64,000 bases of DNA, from contig NZ_JACIBV010000001.1 in NCBI RefSeq assembly GCF_014195505.1, forward strand, positions 2,046,001 through 2,110,000, written 5' to 3'. This DNA comes from Nonomuraea dietziae (GTDB lineage: Bacteria; Actinomycetota; Actinomycetes; Streptosporangiales; Streptosporangiaceae). Positions 17,696 through 25,427 of this stretch are shown here, piece after piece. Within the stretch, counting starts at the first letter, position 1; each line of letters starts with the position of its first letter. The translations under genes were made by a program, and so were the position numbers. The notes beneath the pieces were generated by a model that made no database searches, had not been told where the DNA came from, and saw only the letters and a list, made by a program, of their open reading frames with translations.

Positions 17696-18403
17696 TCAGC
17701 CGGCCAGCCAGGCGTAGGCGGCGAAGCGTCCCGTGACGTGCTCGCGCCGGTAGGAGTAGAGCTCGGGCGACTCGATCGTGCAGCGGGCGTCGTGCCGTAC
17801 GGCCCGCAGACCGGCCGCGGCCAGCTGCGCCGACACTCCCGCGCGGACGTCGAGCGCGGGGGTGCCGTGGCGCGTCACCGAGCGCATCTCCCCCGGCGCG
17901 GCGTCGCGCAGCTCGGCGGAGACCTCGTAGCACGAACCGCAGGCCGAGGGGCCGACGAGCGCCGTCATCCGCTCGGGCCTGGCCCCTTGGCCGGCCATCG
18001 CCTCCACCAGCGCGGGGACCACGCCCTTGAACGTGCCCTCGCGACCTGAGTGCGCCACGCCGACCAGACCGGCGAAGGGGTCGGCGACGACCACGGGCAC
18101 GCAGTCGGCCACCAGCACCGCCAGCCCGAGCCCCGGCCGGTCGGTGAAGATCGCGTCGAGCTCGGGCGGGTCGTCGCCGAACGGCTCGCTCACCTGGGCC
18201 ACGTTCGCGCTGTGGACCTGGCGCATGAAGACCACCTTGCCGGGATCGAGCCCCAGCTCCATGGCGGTGTCGCGGCGGTTGGCCGCCACGCTGTCGCGGG
18301 AGTCGCCCACCGCGCCGCCCAGGTTCCTGCTGTCGTACGGCGGGGCGCTGCCTCCTCCGTTCCTGTCGGTGATGACGGCGTGCACGCCCTCGGCCAGCAG
18401 CAC
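17696..18403 (-). CDS. YfiH/PgeF/LACC1-family protein
   Basis: 235 residues of the multicopper-oxidase-like YfiH family, whose members act on purine nucleosides or remove wrong amino acids from peptidoglycan precursors. The zinc ligands are visible: His in MRQVHSANVA, Cys in VLVADCVPVVVADP and His in GVAHSGREG (usually HAGWRG, so the Trp is replaced). The N-terminus (ITDRNGGGSAPPYDSRNLGG) is typical. In many actinobacteria a yfiH gene follows ftsZ; this one does not, so it may be an extra copy. Downstream on the same strand relative to the Trypco1 gene, with a 53-bp gap. Confidence 0.85.
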   Translation of the reverse strand: MLLAEGVHAVITDRNGGGSAPPYDSRNLGGAVGDSRDSVAANRRDTAMELGLDPGKVVFMRQVHSANVAQVSEPFGDDPPELDAIFTDRPGLGLAVLVADCVPVVVADPFAGLVGVAHSGREGTFKGVVPALVEAMAGQGARPERMTALVGPSACGSCYEVSAELRDAAPGEMRSVTRHGTPALDVRAGVSAQLAAAGLRAVRHDARCTIESPELYSYRREHVTGRFAAYAWLAG

Positions 18404-18456
18404 GTACTCTCCCTCCGGTCGTCGGCTCGGCGTGAGAAAGCGTACGGCAGCGCGGG

Positions 18457-18771
18457 CTATCCGCCGCTGCGCCAGGCCAGCCGCACCTGGATGTGCCCCT
18501 CGCCGCAGGTCTTGGCGATCACCGCGCCCGCCTCGGCGTTGAGCCTGACCGAGAACTCCAGCTCCACCTCGTCGGGTGAGGACCGGCGGAAGACGTCGAG
18601 CGCCGCGGCGGCCGCCTCGCCGATGGGACGCAGCGCCACCTGCAGCGACTCCACGGAGGCGTCGATCACCTCGCCGGTGCGGGAGACCCTGCGCGTTCCG
18701 GCGCTGCGCTCGGGCACCTCGACGTAGAGCGCGCCCCCGCCGTCCAGGGGCATTCGCATGATCTCGGTCAC
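18457..18771 (-). CDS. Trypco1-domain (CU044_2847 family) protein
   Basis: 104 residues forming one Trypsin-co-occurring domain 1: LPLDGGG-type N-terminus (MRMPLDGGGALYVEVPE), SRTGEVIDASVESLQVAL, and the family-defining tail EVELEFSVRLNAEAGAVIAK followed by an HIQVRLAW strand. In actinobacteria these proteins commonly sit beside trypsin-like peptidases, vWA/MoxR components or other conflict-system parts and are thought to recruit them. Here no peptidase, STAND ATPase or vWA gene lies within the window, so it is an orphan. Between glgM and the YfiH-type gene. Confidence 0.75.
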   Translation of the reverse strand: MTEIMRMPLDGGGALYVEVPERSAGTRRVSRTGEVIDASVESLQVALRPIGEAAAAALDVFRRSSPDEVELEFSVRLNAEAGAVIAKTCGEGHIQVRLAWRSGG

Positions 18772-18837
18772 GGCGGCTCCCGGGGGTGAGGAGGCGGTCA
18801 GACTACGATCACATACCCGGGTGATCGGGATGTCCAG

Positions 18838-20010
18838 TCAGCCGCCGAGCGTGGCATACAGCTCCATGGTGCGGTCGGCGATGCGCTCCCACGAGAAGTG
18901 CTCGACGGCACGGGCCCTGCCGGCCAGGCCGAGTCGCCTGGCCCTGGCCGGGTCGCCCAGCAGCGCGTTGACGCGCTCGGCGAGGTCGGCCTCGAACCTC
19001 GCCGGATCGTCGGGGGTGCCGTCGCGGCCCTGCTCGATCGGCACCAGCAGCCCCGTCTCCCCGTCGGCCACGACCTCGGGGATGCCGCCCGTCGCGGTGG
19101 CGACGACGGCCGTCTCGCAGGCCATCGCCTCCAGGTTGACGATCCCCATGGGCTCGTAGACCGAGGGGCAGACGAACACGGTCGCGTGCGTGAGCAGCTG
19201 GATGACCTCGGGCTTGGGCAGCATCTCGGAGATCCAGAACACCCCGTCGCGGCCCAGGCCCTCGACCAGCCCGCGCACCTCCGCGGCGATCTCCGGCGTG
19301 TCGGGCGCGCCCGCGCACAGCACGAGCTGCGCCGCCCTGTCGAAGGAGCGGGCCGCGCGCAGCAGGTGGACCAGCCCCTTCTGCCTGGTGATCCGCCCGA
19401 CGAAGACGACGTACGGCCTGCTCGGGTCGATGCCGTGCTTGTTCAGCACCTCGACCCCGCGGTCGGGGGCGTACTCGACGGTGTCGATGCCGTTGTGGAC
19501 CACGCTGACCCTGCCAGGCTCGATCTCGGGGTAGGCCTCGAGCACGTCGCGGCGCATGCCCTCCGACACCGCGACGATCGCGTCGGCCGAGGCCAGCGCG
19601 GTGCGCTCGGCCCACGACGACAGCGTGTAGCCGCCGCCCAGCTGCTCGGCCTTCCACGGCCGCAGCGGCTCGAGGCTGTGGGTGGTGACGACGTGTGGCG
19701 TGCCGTACAGCATCTTGGCGACGTGCCCGGCGAAGTTGGCGTACCAGGTATGGCTGTGCACCAGGTCGGCACCCTCGCAGGCGGCGGCCATCTCCAGGTC
19801 GACGCCGAGCACCTGCAGCGCGGCGTTGGCGGTCTCGAGGCCGCCGGGCACCCGGTAGGCGGACACGCCCTCCTCGTCCCTGGCCGCGCCGAAGCAGCGC
19901 ACCCGTACGTCGGCCAGCCGTCGCAGCTCCCTGGCGAGGTACTCGACATGCACCCCTGCCCCGCCGTACACCTCGGGCGGGTATTCACGACTCAGCAGAT
20001 CCACGCGCAC
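18838..20010 (-). CDS. glgM: alpha-maltose-1-phosphate synthase (actinobacterial GlgA/GlgM)
   Basis: GT4 glycosyltransferase with GT-B fold: N-terminal donor-side loop REYPPEVYGGAGVHVEYLA, central VSVVHNGIDTVEYAP, phosphate-binding VFVGRITRQKGLVHLL and the nucleotide-binding motif SVYEPMGIVNLEAMAC. The ~390-residue actinobacterial proteins of this type join ADP-glucose to glucose 1-phosphate, giving maltose 1-phosphate for GlgE-dependent alpha-glucan synthesis, rather than acting as classic glycogen synthase. I chose GTG 20010 (VDLLSREYPPEVYGG follows); the longer frame adds unconserved residues. It is divergent from glgC across 67 bp, the usual actinobacterial arrangement, so the pair shares a promoter region and pathway. 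Confidence 0.9.
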   Translation of the reverse strand: MRVDLLSREYPPEVYGGAGVHVEYLARELRRLADVRVRCFGAARDEEGVSAYRVPGGLETANAALQVLGVDLEMAAACEGADLVHSHTWYANFAGHVAKMLYGTPHVVTTHSLEPLRPWKAEQLGGGYTLSSWAERTALASADAIVAVSEGMRRDVLEAYPEIEPGRVSVVHNGIDTVEYAPDRGVEVLNKHGIDPSRPYVVFVGRITRQKGLVHLLRAARSFDRAAQLVLCAGAPDTPEIAAEVRGLVEGLGRDGVFWISEMLPKPEVIQLLTHATVFVCPSVYEPMGIVNLEAMACETAVVATATGGIPEVVADGETGLLVPIEQGRDGTPDDPARFEADLAERVNALLGDPARARRLGLAGRARAVEHFSWERIADRTMELYATLGG

Positions 20011-20077
20011 ACCCGCGACCCTAACGCACCGGTGACCGGACCTGCGTTGACCGCCCATTTCGGGGTAGCGTCACGCC

Positions 20078-21313
20078 ATGACGTCGCCCAGGGTTCTCGC
20101 AGTCGTGCTAGCCGGTGGAGAAGGTAAGAGATTGATGCCGCTCACGGCCGACCGGGCCAAACCGGCTGTGCCGTTCGGCGGGATGTACCGGCTGATCGAC
20201 TTCGTGCTGTCGAACCTCGCCAACGGGCACTACCTCAAGATCGTGGTGCTGACGCAGTACAAGAACCACAGTCTCGACAGGCACGTCTCGCAGACCTGGC
20301 GGCTGTCGGCGATGCTGGGCAACTACGTGACGCCCGTCCCCGCCCAGCAGCGGCTGGGCCCGCGGTGGTTCTCAGGCTCGGCCGACGCGCTGTTCCAGAA
20401 CCTGAACCTGATCTACGACGAGATGCCCGAGCACGTCATCGTCTTCGGCGCCGACCACATCTACCGCATGGATCCCCGGCAGATGGTCGACCAGCACGTC
20501 GAGTCGGGCTCGGACGTGACGGTGGCGGCGATCAGGCAGCCGCTGTCGCTCGCCGACCAGTTCGGCGTGATCGAGACCGACCCGCAGGGCCGCAGGATCG
20601 TGGCGTTCAGGGAGAAGCCGAAGGACGCGGTCGGCCTGCCCGACTCCCCCGACGAGGTCTTCGCCTCGATGGGCAACTACGTCTTCAGGACCCAGGCCAT
20701 GATCGACGCGCTGCGTGAGGACGCGCTCGACCCGACCAGCAAGCACGACCTCGGGGGGAACATCATCCCGATGCTGGTCAAGTCCGGCGGGGCCGACGTC
20801 TACGACTTCGCCGACAACCTCGTGCCGGGCTCCACCGAGCGGGACCGCGGCTACTGGCGCGACGTCGGCACCCTCGACGCCTACTACGAGGCGCACATGG
20901 ACCTGATCTCCGCGCACCCGGTCTTCAACCTGTACAACGACAGGTGGCCGATCTACACCGGCCACGACCCGCTGCCGCCCGCCAAGTTCGTGCACAACGA
21001 GGGCGACCGCGTGGGCCGCGCGATCGACTCGCTGGTCTCGCCGGGCGTCATCATCTCGGGCGGCACCGCCGAGCGCTCGATCCTGTCGCCCCGCGTGGTC
21101 CTGCACTCCCACTCCCTGGTGGAGGACTCCGTGCTGATGGAGAACGTGAAGGTGGGCAGGGGCGCCATCGTGCGCAAGGCCATCGTCGACAAGAACGTCG
21201 TCATCCCCGACGGCGCGCGCATCGGCTTCGACCTCGACTACGACCGCACCCGCTTCGCCGTCACCAAGGGCGGCGTCGTGGTGATCGGCAAGAACGAGAT
21301 CGTGGACCGTTAG
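20078..21313 (+). CDS. glgC: glucose-1-phosphate adenylyltransferase
   Basis: Makes ADP-glucose, the donor for glycogen-type polymers. N-terminal nucleotidyltransferase domain: [20 protein letters not shown] (G-x-G-x-R loop), [10 protein letters not shown], catalytic Asp in [10 protein letters not shown], glucose-1-P region REKPKD and [19 protein letters not shown]-terminal left-handed beta-helix starts near residue 300 ([11 protein letters not shown]). 411 residues is the family length. The Arg/Lys-rich N-terminus with activator contacts is intact. Divergent from glgM; a hairpin terminator follows. Confidence 0.96.
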   Translation: MTSPRVLAVVLAGGEGKRLMPLTADRAKPAVPFGGMYRLIDFVLSNLANGHYLKIVVLTQYKNHSLDRHVSQTWRLSAMLGNYVTPVPAQQRLGPRWFSGSADALFQNLNLIYDEMPEHVIVFGADHIYRMDPRQMVDQHVESGSDVTVAAIRQPLSLADQFGVIETDPQGRRIVAFREKPKDAVGLPDSPDEVFASMGNYVFRTQAMIDALREDALDPTSKHDLGGNIIPMLVKSGGADVYDFADNLVPGSTERDRGYWRDVGTLDAYYEAHMDLISAHPVFNLYNDRWPIYTGHDPLPPAKFVHNEGDRVGRAIDSLVSPGVIISGGTAERSILSPRVVLHSHSLVEDSVLMENVKVGRGAIVRKAIVDKNVVIPDGARIGFDLDYDRTRFAVTKGGVVVIGKNEIVDR

Positions 21314-21373
21314 CGGGAAGGCGGCCGCCGGTCGCGGGAGCCGGGCGGCGGAAGGCGGTGCAGCCCGGTGCAG

Positions 21374-21402
21374 CCCGGTGGCCGGCGGCATCGGCCACCG
21401 GG
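21374..21402 (+). terminator. hairpin after glgC
   Basis: CCCGGTGGCCG, 7-base loop GCGGCAT, CGGCCACCGGG: perfect 11-bp stem 61 bp after the glgC stop. Just upstream an 11-base unit GTGCAGCCCGG is repeated twice in tandem. The rest of the gap to 21672 contains no recognised gene; it should carry the promoter of the flippase operon. Confidence 0.65.
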
Positions 21403-21672
21403 CCCGGCTGAGGGCCACCGGCGCCAGCCGCAGCCTGCGCCCGAGTTCCGCGGCGCCCGGTCGCGGCCCCGTACGGCACCGCGGCTTGGTACACAGGAGC
21501 GAGGGCGGCCAGGGCCGCCGGATCACGGTGGATAACGAGTGGCTCACGATGCGCTACAGGCCGCCGATCTTCGGACATGATGGTCGACATGGCGAGCGAG
21601 GTCCCCGGCGACGACGACCGGATGAAAGTACCGGGCAAGGCCGCCGCAAGCGGCCCACGCGAGGATGGGTCC

Positions 21673-22971
21673 ATGCCGAACGCCGCCGCCACCCCCACGC
21701 TGGCCGACCGGCTGCGCAAGGACCTGCGCAACCCCCTGTTCCTGCAGGCCTACGCGCTCATGATCAACACGGCGATCACCGCCGTGCTGGGCCTCGGCTA
21801 CTGGGTGCTGGCCACCAGGCTCTACTCCCCCGCCGCCTTCGGCGAGGGGCAGACGATGATCAGCGCGATGCGCCTGTTCTCCTCCCTCACCGGGCTGGCG
21901 TTCGTGGGCGCGATGGCGAGGTTCATCCCCGTGGCGGGGCGGCGCACCTCCGAGTTCGTGCTGCGCGGCTACGGCGTGGCGGGCGCGACCGGGGTGGTGG
22001 CCGCGCTGGGGTTCCTGCTGACGCTGCCGCTGTGGGGCCCGGCCTACGCCCAGCTCGGCGGGTTCGGCCCCGGCCTGTTCTTCCTCGTCTCCGTGCTGGT
22101 CTGGACGATCTTCACCTTGCAGGACGTGACGCTGGCGGGGCTGCGCAGGGCGGTCTGGGTCCCGGCCAACAGCCTCGGCTTCGGGCTGGTCAAGATGGTC
22201 CTGCTGGCGGCCCTGGCGTTCGCGCTGCCCGAGGGCGGGCTGTTCGGCGGCATCTTCCTGTCGTGGATCATCCCGACCGCGATGGCGCTGATCCCGATCA
22301 ACTGGTTCATCTTCAGGCATGCCATCCCCCGGCACGTGGAGCGGACCGAGGACGACCCGCCGCGCCTGCGCGAGATCGGCCGCTTCCTGGCCGGCGACTT
22401 CCCCGGCGCGCTGTCGTTACTGCTGACGCTCTACCTGGTGCCCGTGCTGATCGCGGCCTGGCTCAACGACGCCACCGTCTTCGGCTACTTCTCCGTCACC
22501 CACACGCTGGGCTGCATGATCGGCCTGCTGGCGGCCAACATGGCGGTCTCGCTCACCGTGGAAGGATCGTTCCACCCTGCCGAGCTGGCCCGCAGCGTGC
22601 GCAACGCGCTGCGCCGCACCGTGCTCATCGTCGTGCCGATCGTGGCGATCGTGACACTGGCCGCGCCGCTGATCCTGACCGTCTTCAGCGCGGAGCTGGC
22701 CGAGGCGACCTCGCCGCTGCTGCGGCTGATGGCCCTGGGGGTGCTGCCCGGCATCCTGATCGAGATCCACCTCAGCACGCTGAGGACGCTGCGCCAGGCC
22801 AGGCGGCTGGCGATCGTCCAGATCGGGCTCGCCGTCATTATGCTGGGACTGATCGCGGTCCTCTTCCCCCTCGCGGGGGTCACCGGCGTGGGTTACGCGG
22901 TCCTGGCGGCCAACGCCGTGGTGGCCCTCGCCGTCGTGCCACATCTTCGCAGGGTCGCCGTCGTCTCCTAA
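21673..22971 (+). CDS. Wzx-like oligosaccharide/lipid-linked glycan flippase
   Basis: Polytopic membrane protein of ~432 residues and about 12-14 hydrophobic segments, with the MATE/Wzx-like pattern: an N-terminal helix (NPLFLQAYALMINTAITAVLGLGYW), YSPAAFGEGQTMISAMRLFSSL typical of polysaccharide flippases, and paired helices to the C-terminus. Such proteins move undecaprenyl-linked saccharides across the membrane. I prefer ATG 21673 (MPNAAATPTLADRL) since GAGG lies just upstream and the residues before it are low-complexity; ATG 21577 is the longest option. It begins a three-gene operon with a CelD-like acyltransferase 12 nt downstream and a DegT-type aminotransferase. Confidence 0.8.
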   Translation: MPNAAATPTLADRLRKDLRNPLFLQAYALMINTAITAVLGLGYWVLATRLYSPAAFGEGQTMISAMRLFSSLTGLAFVGAMARFIPVAGRRTSEFVLRGYGVAGATGVVAALGFLLTLPLWGPAYAQLGGFGPGLFFLVSVLVWTIFTLQDVTLAGLRRAVWVPANSLGFGLVKMVLLAALAFALPEGGLFGGIFLSWIIPTAMALIPINWFIFRHAIPRHVERTEDDPPRLREIGRFLAGDFPGALSLLLTLYLVPVLIAAWLNDATVFGYFSVTHTLGCMIGLLAANMAVSLTVEGSFHPAELARSVRNALRRTVLIVVPIVAIVTLAAPLILTVFSAELAEATSPLLRLMALGVLPGILIEIHLSTLRTLRQARRLAIVQIGLAVIMLGLIAVLFPLAGVTGVGYAVLAANAVVALAVVPHLRRVAVVS

Positions 22972-22982
22972 CAAGGTGGGTC

Positions 22983-24095
22983 ATGCAGCAGCTCGACAGG
23001 AAGCACCACTCCGTATCGGTTGTTCGGCCCGACGAGCTCGGCGAGAACGAGCTCAGCGCCTGGCGCGGCATGCAGGCCGCGCAGCCACATCTGGCCAACC
23101 CCTTCCTCAGCCCCGAGTTCACCCTGGCCATGGGCGAGGTCAGCCCGTCCGCGCGGGTCGGGATCCTGAGCGACGAGGAGGGCTTGGCCGGCTTCCTGCC
23201 GTTCGAGTTACGCGCGAGAGGAGTGGGGTCGGCGATCGGCGACTGGGTGTCGCTGTGCCAGGGCGTGGTCCATCGGCCGGGCGCCGCCTTCGACGCCGAC
23301 GCGCTGCTCCAGGGGCTGGGCCTGCACGTGTGGGAGTTCGGCTGCCTGGTCGAGCGGCAGCCGTGGTTCGCGCCGTACGAGACGCTCTCGCAGCAGAGCG
23401 TGGTCCTCGACCTTTCGGCGGGTTACGCCGAGTACTCCCGGGCGCTGGCCGGGCGCTCGCCCAAGTTCTACAAGAGCACGCTGTACAAGGAGCGCAAGCT
23501 CGGCAGGGACGCGGGCGAGATCAGCTTCACGTTCGCCTCTCGCGAGCCGGACGACTTCCGCACGCTGCGGAGGTGGAAGTCCGATCAGTACCGCCGCATG
23601 GGCCGCGCCGACCGTTTCGCGAAGCCGTGGGTGGTGGAGCTGACCGAGCGGCTGCACGCCATCGACACGCCGTCCTTCGCGGGGCCGCTGTCGATGATGT
23701 ACGTCGACGGCAGGCCCGTCGCCGGGCACTTCGGCCTGCGCTCGGACTCCGTCCTCGTGGGCTGGTTCCCGGCCTACGACCCCTCCTTCGCCAAGTACTC
23801 CCCCGGCCTCATCCAGCACCTGCGCATGGCCGAGGCCGCCGCGGCGGCGGGGCTGGGCGCCATGGACCTCGGCATCGGCACGGGCTCGGAGTACAAGGAG
23901 GCGTTGCGCAGCCACGGCGCGCCGGTCGGCGAGGGTGTCGTGCGCCGCCGCACCCTCGGCGCCGCCGTGCACCGCGCGCGTCACGAACCCGTGAGGCTCG
24001 CGCGCAGGTTCGTGCTCGAGACCCCCGTGCTCTACAGGGCCGCCGACAAGCTGCTTCGCGCGTACGGGACACGCGCGTCCGCCAGGGGCCGATGA
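22983..24095 (+). CDS. CelD/BcsL-like GNAT acyltransferase
   Basis: 370 residues. N-terminal half resembles FemAB/CelD-type domains (NPFLSPEFTLAMGEV, SDEEGLAGFLPFEL), and the C-terminal half is the BioF2-like GNAT domain with SFTFASREPDDFRTLRRWK, PVAGHFGLRSDSVLVGWFPA and the terminal DLGIGTGSEYKEALRSHG, in which YKE is conserved in CelD-like proteins. These enzymes acyl- or aminoacyl-modify polysaccharides or cell-envelope glycolipids. AAGGTGG precedes ATG 22983 by 4 nt. Its TGA overlaps the next ATG (ATGA), so the aminotransferase is translationally coupled. The acyl group and acceptor are unknown. Confidence 0.8.
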   Translation: MQQLDRKHHSVSVVRPDELGENELSAWRGMQAAQPHLANPFLSPEFTLAMGEVSPSARVGILSDEEGLAGFLPFELRARGVGSAIGDWVSLCQGVVHRPGAAFDADALLQGLGLHVWEFGCLVERQPWFAPYETLSQQSVVLDLSAGYAEYSRALAGRSPKFYKSTLYKERKLGRDAGEISFTFASREPDDFRTLRRWKSDQYRRMGRADRFAKPWVVELTERLHAIDTPSFAGPLSMMYVDGRPVAGHFGLRSDSVLVGWFPAYDPSFAKYSPGLIQHLRMAEAAAAAGLGAMDLGIGTGSEYKEALRSHGAPVGEGVVRRRTLGAAVHRARHEPVRLARRFVLETPVLYRAADKLLRAYGTRASARGR

Positions 24096-25255
24096 TGCGC
24101 GACAGGATCGGGCAGGACTGCCTCCACGTGCCGTCGGCCAGGTTCGGCCTCCTCCTCGCGCTGCGTCACTGGTTCAGGCCCGGCGAGCGGGTGCTGCTCG
24201 CCCCGACCAACTGCGAGAGCGTGCTGTTCGTGGTGCTGGCGGCCGGGCTCACCCCGGTGATGGCGCCGGTCTCGTGGCGCGACGGCAACCTCGACGTCGA
24301 GGCCGTCGACTGGAGCGGCGTCTCGGGGGTGCTCACCACCCACCTGTACGGCCAGCCCGACCGGATGGACGCGCTCACGGCGGCCTGCTCGCGGCACGCA
24401 GTGACGATCATCGACGACGCCGCGCATGCGATGCTGACGACCGTGCGGGGCCGCCCCGCGGGCACGTTCGGGGCGGCGGGGGTCTTCAGCCTCGCCAAGC
24501 ACGGCAGGGCGATGTCGGGAGGCTTCCTCACCTGCCCCGACCCCGCGGACCTGCAGGCCCTGGCGGCCGCGCGCGACGAGCTGCTGGTCCCCGGCCGCCA
24601 GCTGCCCGCGGTCCTGCGTCCGGTGATCAGGGAGACGATCTACAGGACCGGGCTGGTCAGGCCGGTGTGGAACGCTCTGCGGCGTCTGGGCCTCGTGCGG
24701 TGGACCGGACACCGCCTGCCCGCCCGCGAGCCCGACCTGCGCGCGGCGCTCGACGGCCTCGGCCACCCCCGTGAGGGCGGCGAACACGGCGACATGGAGC
24801 ACGCGCTGACCGCGCTCGACTACTGGCTGTCCATCGATCTGGCCGACTGGCGGATGCGGCAGGGCCCGCTCCTGCGCCGGTACCAGCGTTCTCGCTTCAG
24901 GGTGATCGACCGCGAGCGGGAGCCCCGGCTGGCGGGGGTCAGGCTGCTGCGTGAGACGCCGTGGGCGGCCGAGGGGGTACGGCACGCCGAACCCCAGCCG
25001 CTGCTGCGGGTGCCGCTGGTGGTCGAGGACAGGGACACCGTCGTCGCCCAGCTGGAGCGGCGGGGCGTCGTGCCAGGCTTCGTCTACGACCCGCCGCTGA
25101 GCGACTATCTCGACCTGGTCGCGCAGGGGCCGGACCCCGAGGTGGCCCGCTGGTGGACGAGCCATGTCCTGCCCGTCGACCCCCTGCGCGCCCGGCGGGT
25201 GGCCGGACTGCTCGCCGACCTCAAGGTCCGGCCCGCCGTTCCACCAGACGTCTGA
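24092..25255 (+). CDS. DegT/DnrJ/EryC1-family PLP aminotransferase-like protein
   Basis: 387 residues of the fold-type I PLP family that aminates sugar nucleotides. PLP contacts: VLTTHLYGQPDRMDAL, VTIIDDAAHAM (acidic partner of the pyridine N) and FSLAKHGRAMSGGFL, where the Lys in SLAKHG is at the position of the Schiff-base lysine. The usual SFHATK wording is altered, and the N-terminal glycine-rich P1 motif is shortened, so I call it a divergent member. It would supply an amino sugar for the glycan handled by its operon partners. A hairpin follows its stop. Confidence 0.75.
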   Translation: MMRDRIGQDCLHVPSARFGLLLALRHWFRPGERVLLAPTNCESVLFVVLAAGLTPVMAPVSWRDGNLDVEAVDWSGVSGVLTTHLYGQPDRMDALTAACSRHAVTIIDDAAHAMLTTVRGRPAGTFGAAGVFSLAKHGRAMSGGFLTCPDPADLQALAAARDELLVPGRQLPAVLRPVIRETIYRTGLVRPVWNALRRLGLVRWTGHRLPAREPDLRAALDGLGHPREGGEHGDMEHALTALDYWLSIDLADWRMRQGPLLRRYQRSRFRVIDREREPRLAGVRLLRETPWAAEGVRHAEPQPLLRVPLVVEDRDTVVAQLERRGVVPGFVYDPPLSDYLDLVAQGPDPEVARWWTSHVLPVDPLRARRVAGLLADLKVRPAVPPDV

Positions 25256-25290
25256 CCCCGGGCACGGCTGGCGTGGGTCCAGGCCCGGGG
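25256..25290 (+). terminator. hairpin after the glycan operon
   Basis: CCCCGGG (25256-25262) and CCCGGGG (25284-25290) form a perfect 7-bp stem with a 21-base loop starting directly after the stop codon. A second inverted pair, GAGAAAG (25342-25348) and CTTTCTC (25357-25363), lies farther on and may be an operator for the next gene. Confidence 0.45.
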
Positions 25291-25427
25291 CTCAAGGCGT
25301 TCACATCCAGCCGGGGGGCGCCATTCCCGCCGGTCAGACCTGAGAAAGAAATGGACCTTTCTCTCTCGCGAACACTCACAAAGGTAATAGCGCAATTCGC
25401 GAAACCGCCACACATTAAAATTCTGGC

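Noticed and set aside
21365..21383. Tandem GTGCAGCCCGG units as a possible repeat array
   Set aside because: Only two adjacent copies; a short duplication next to the glgC terminator, not a CRISPR or VNTR array.
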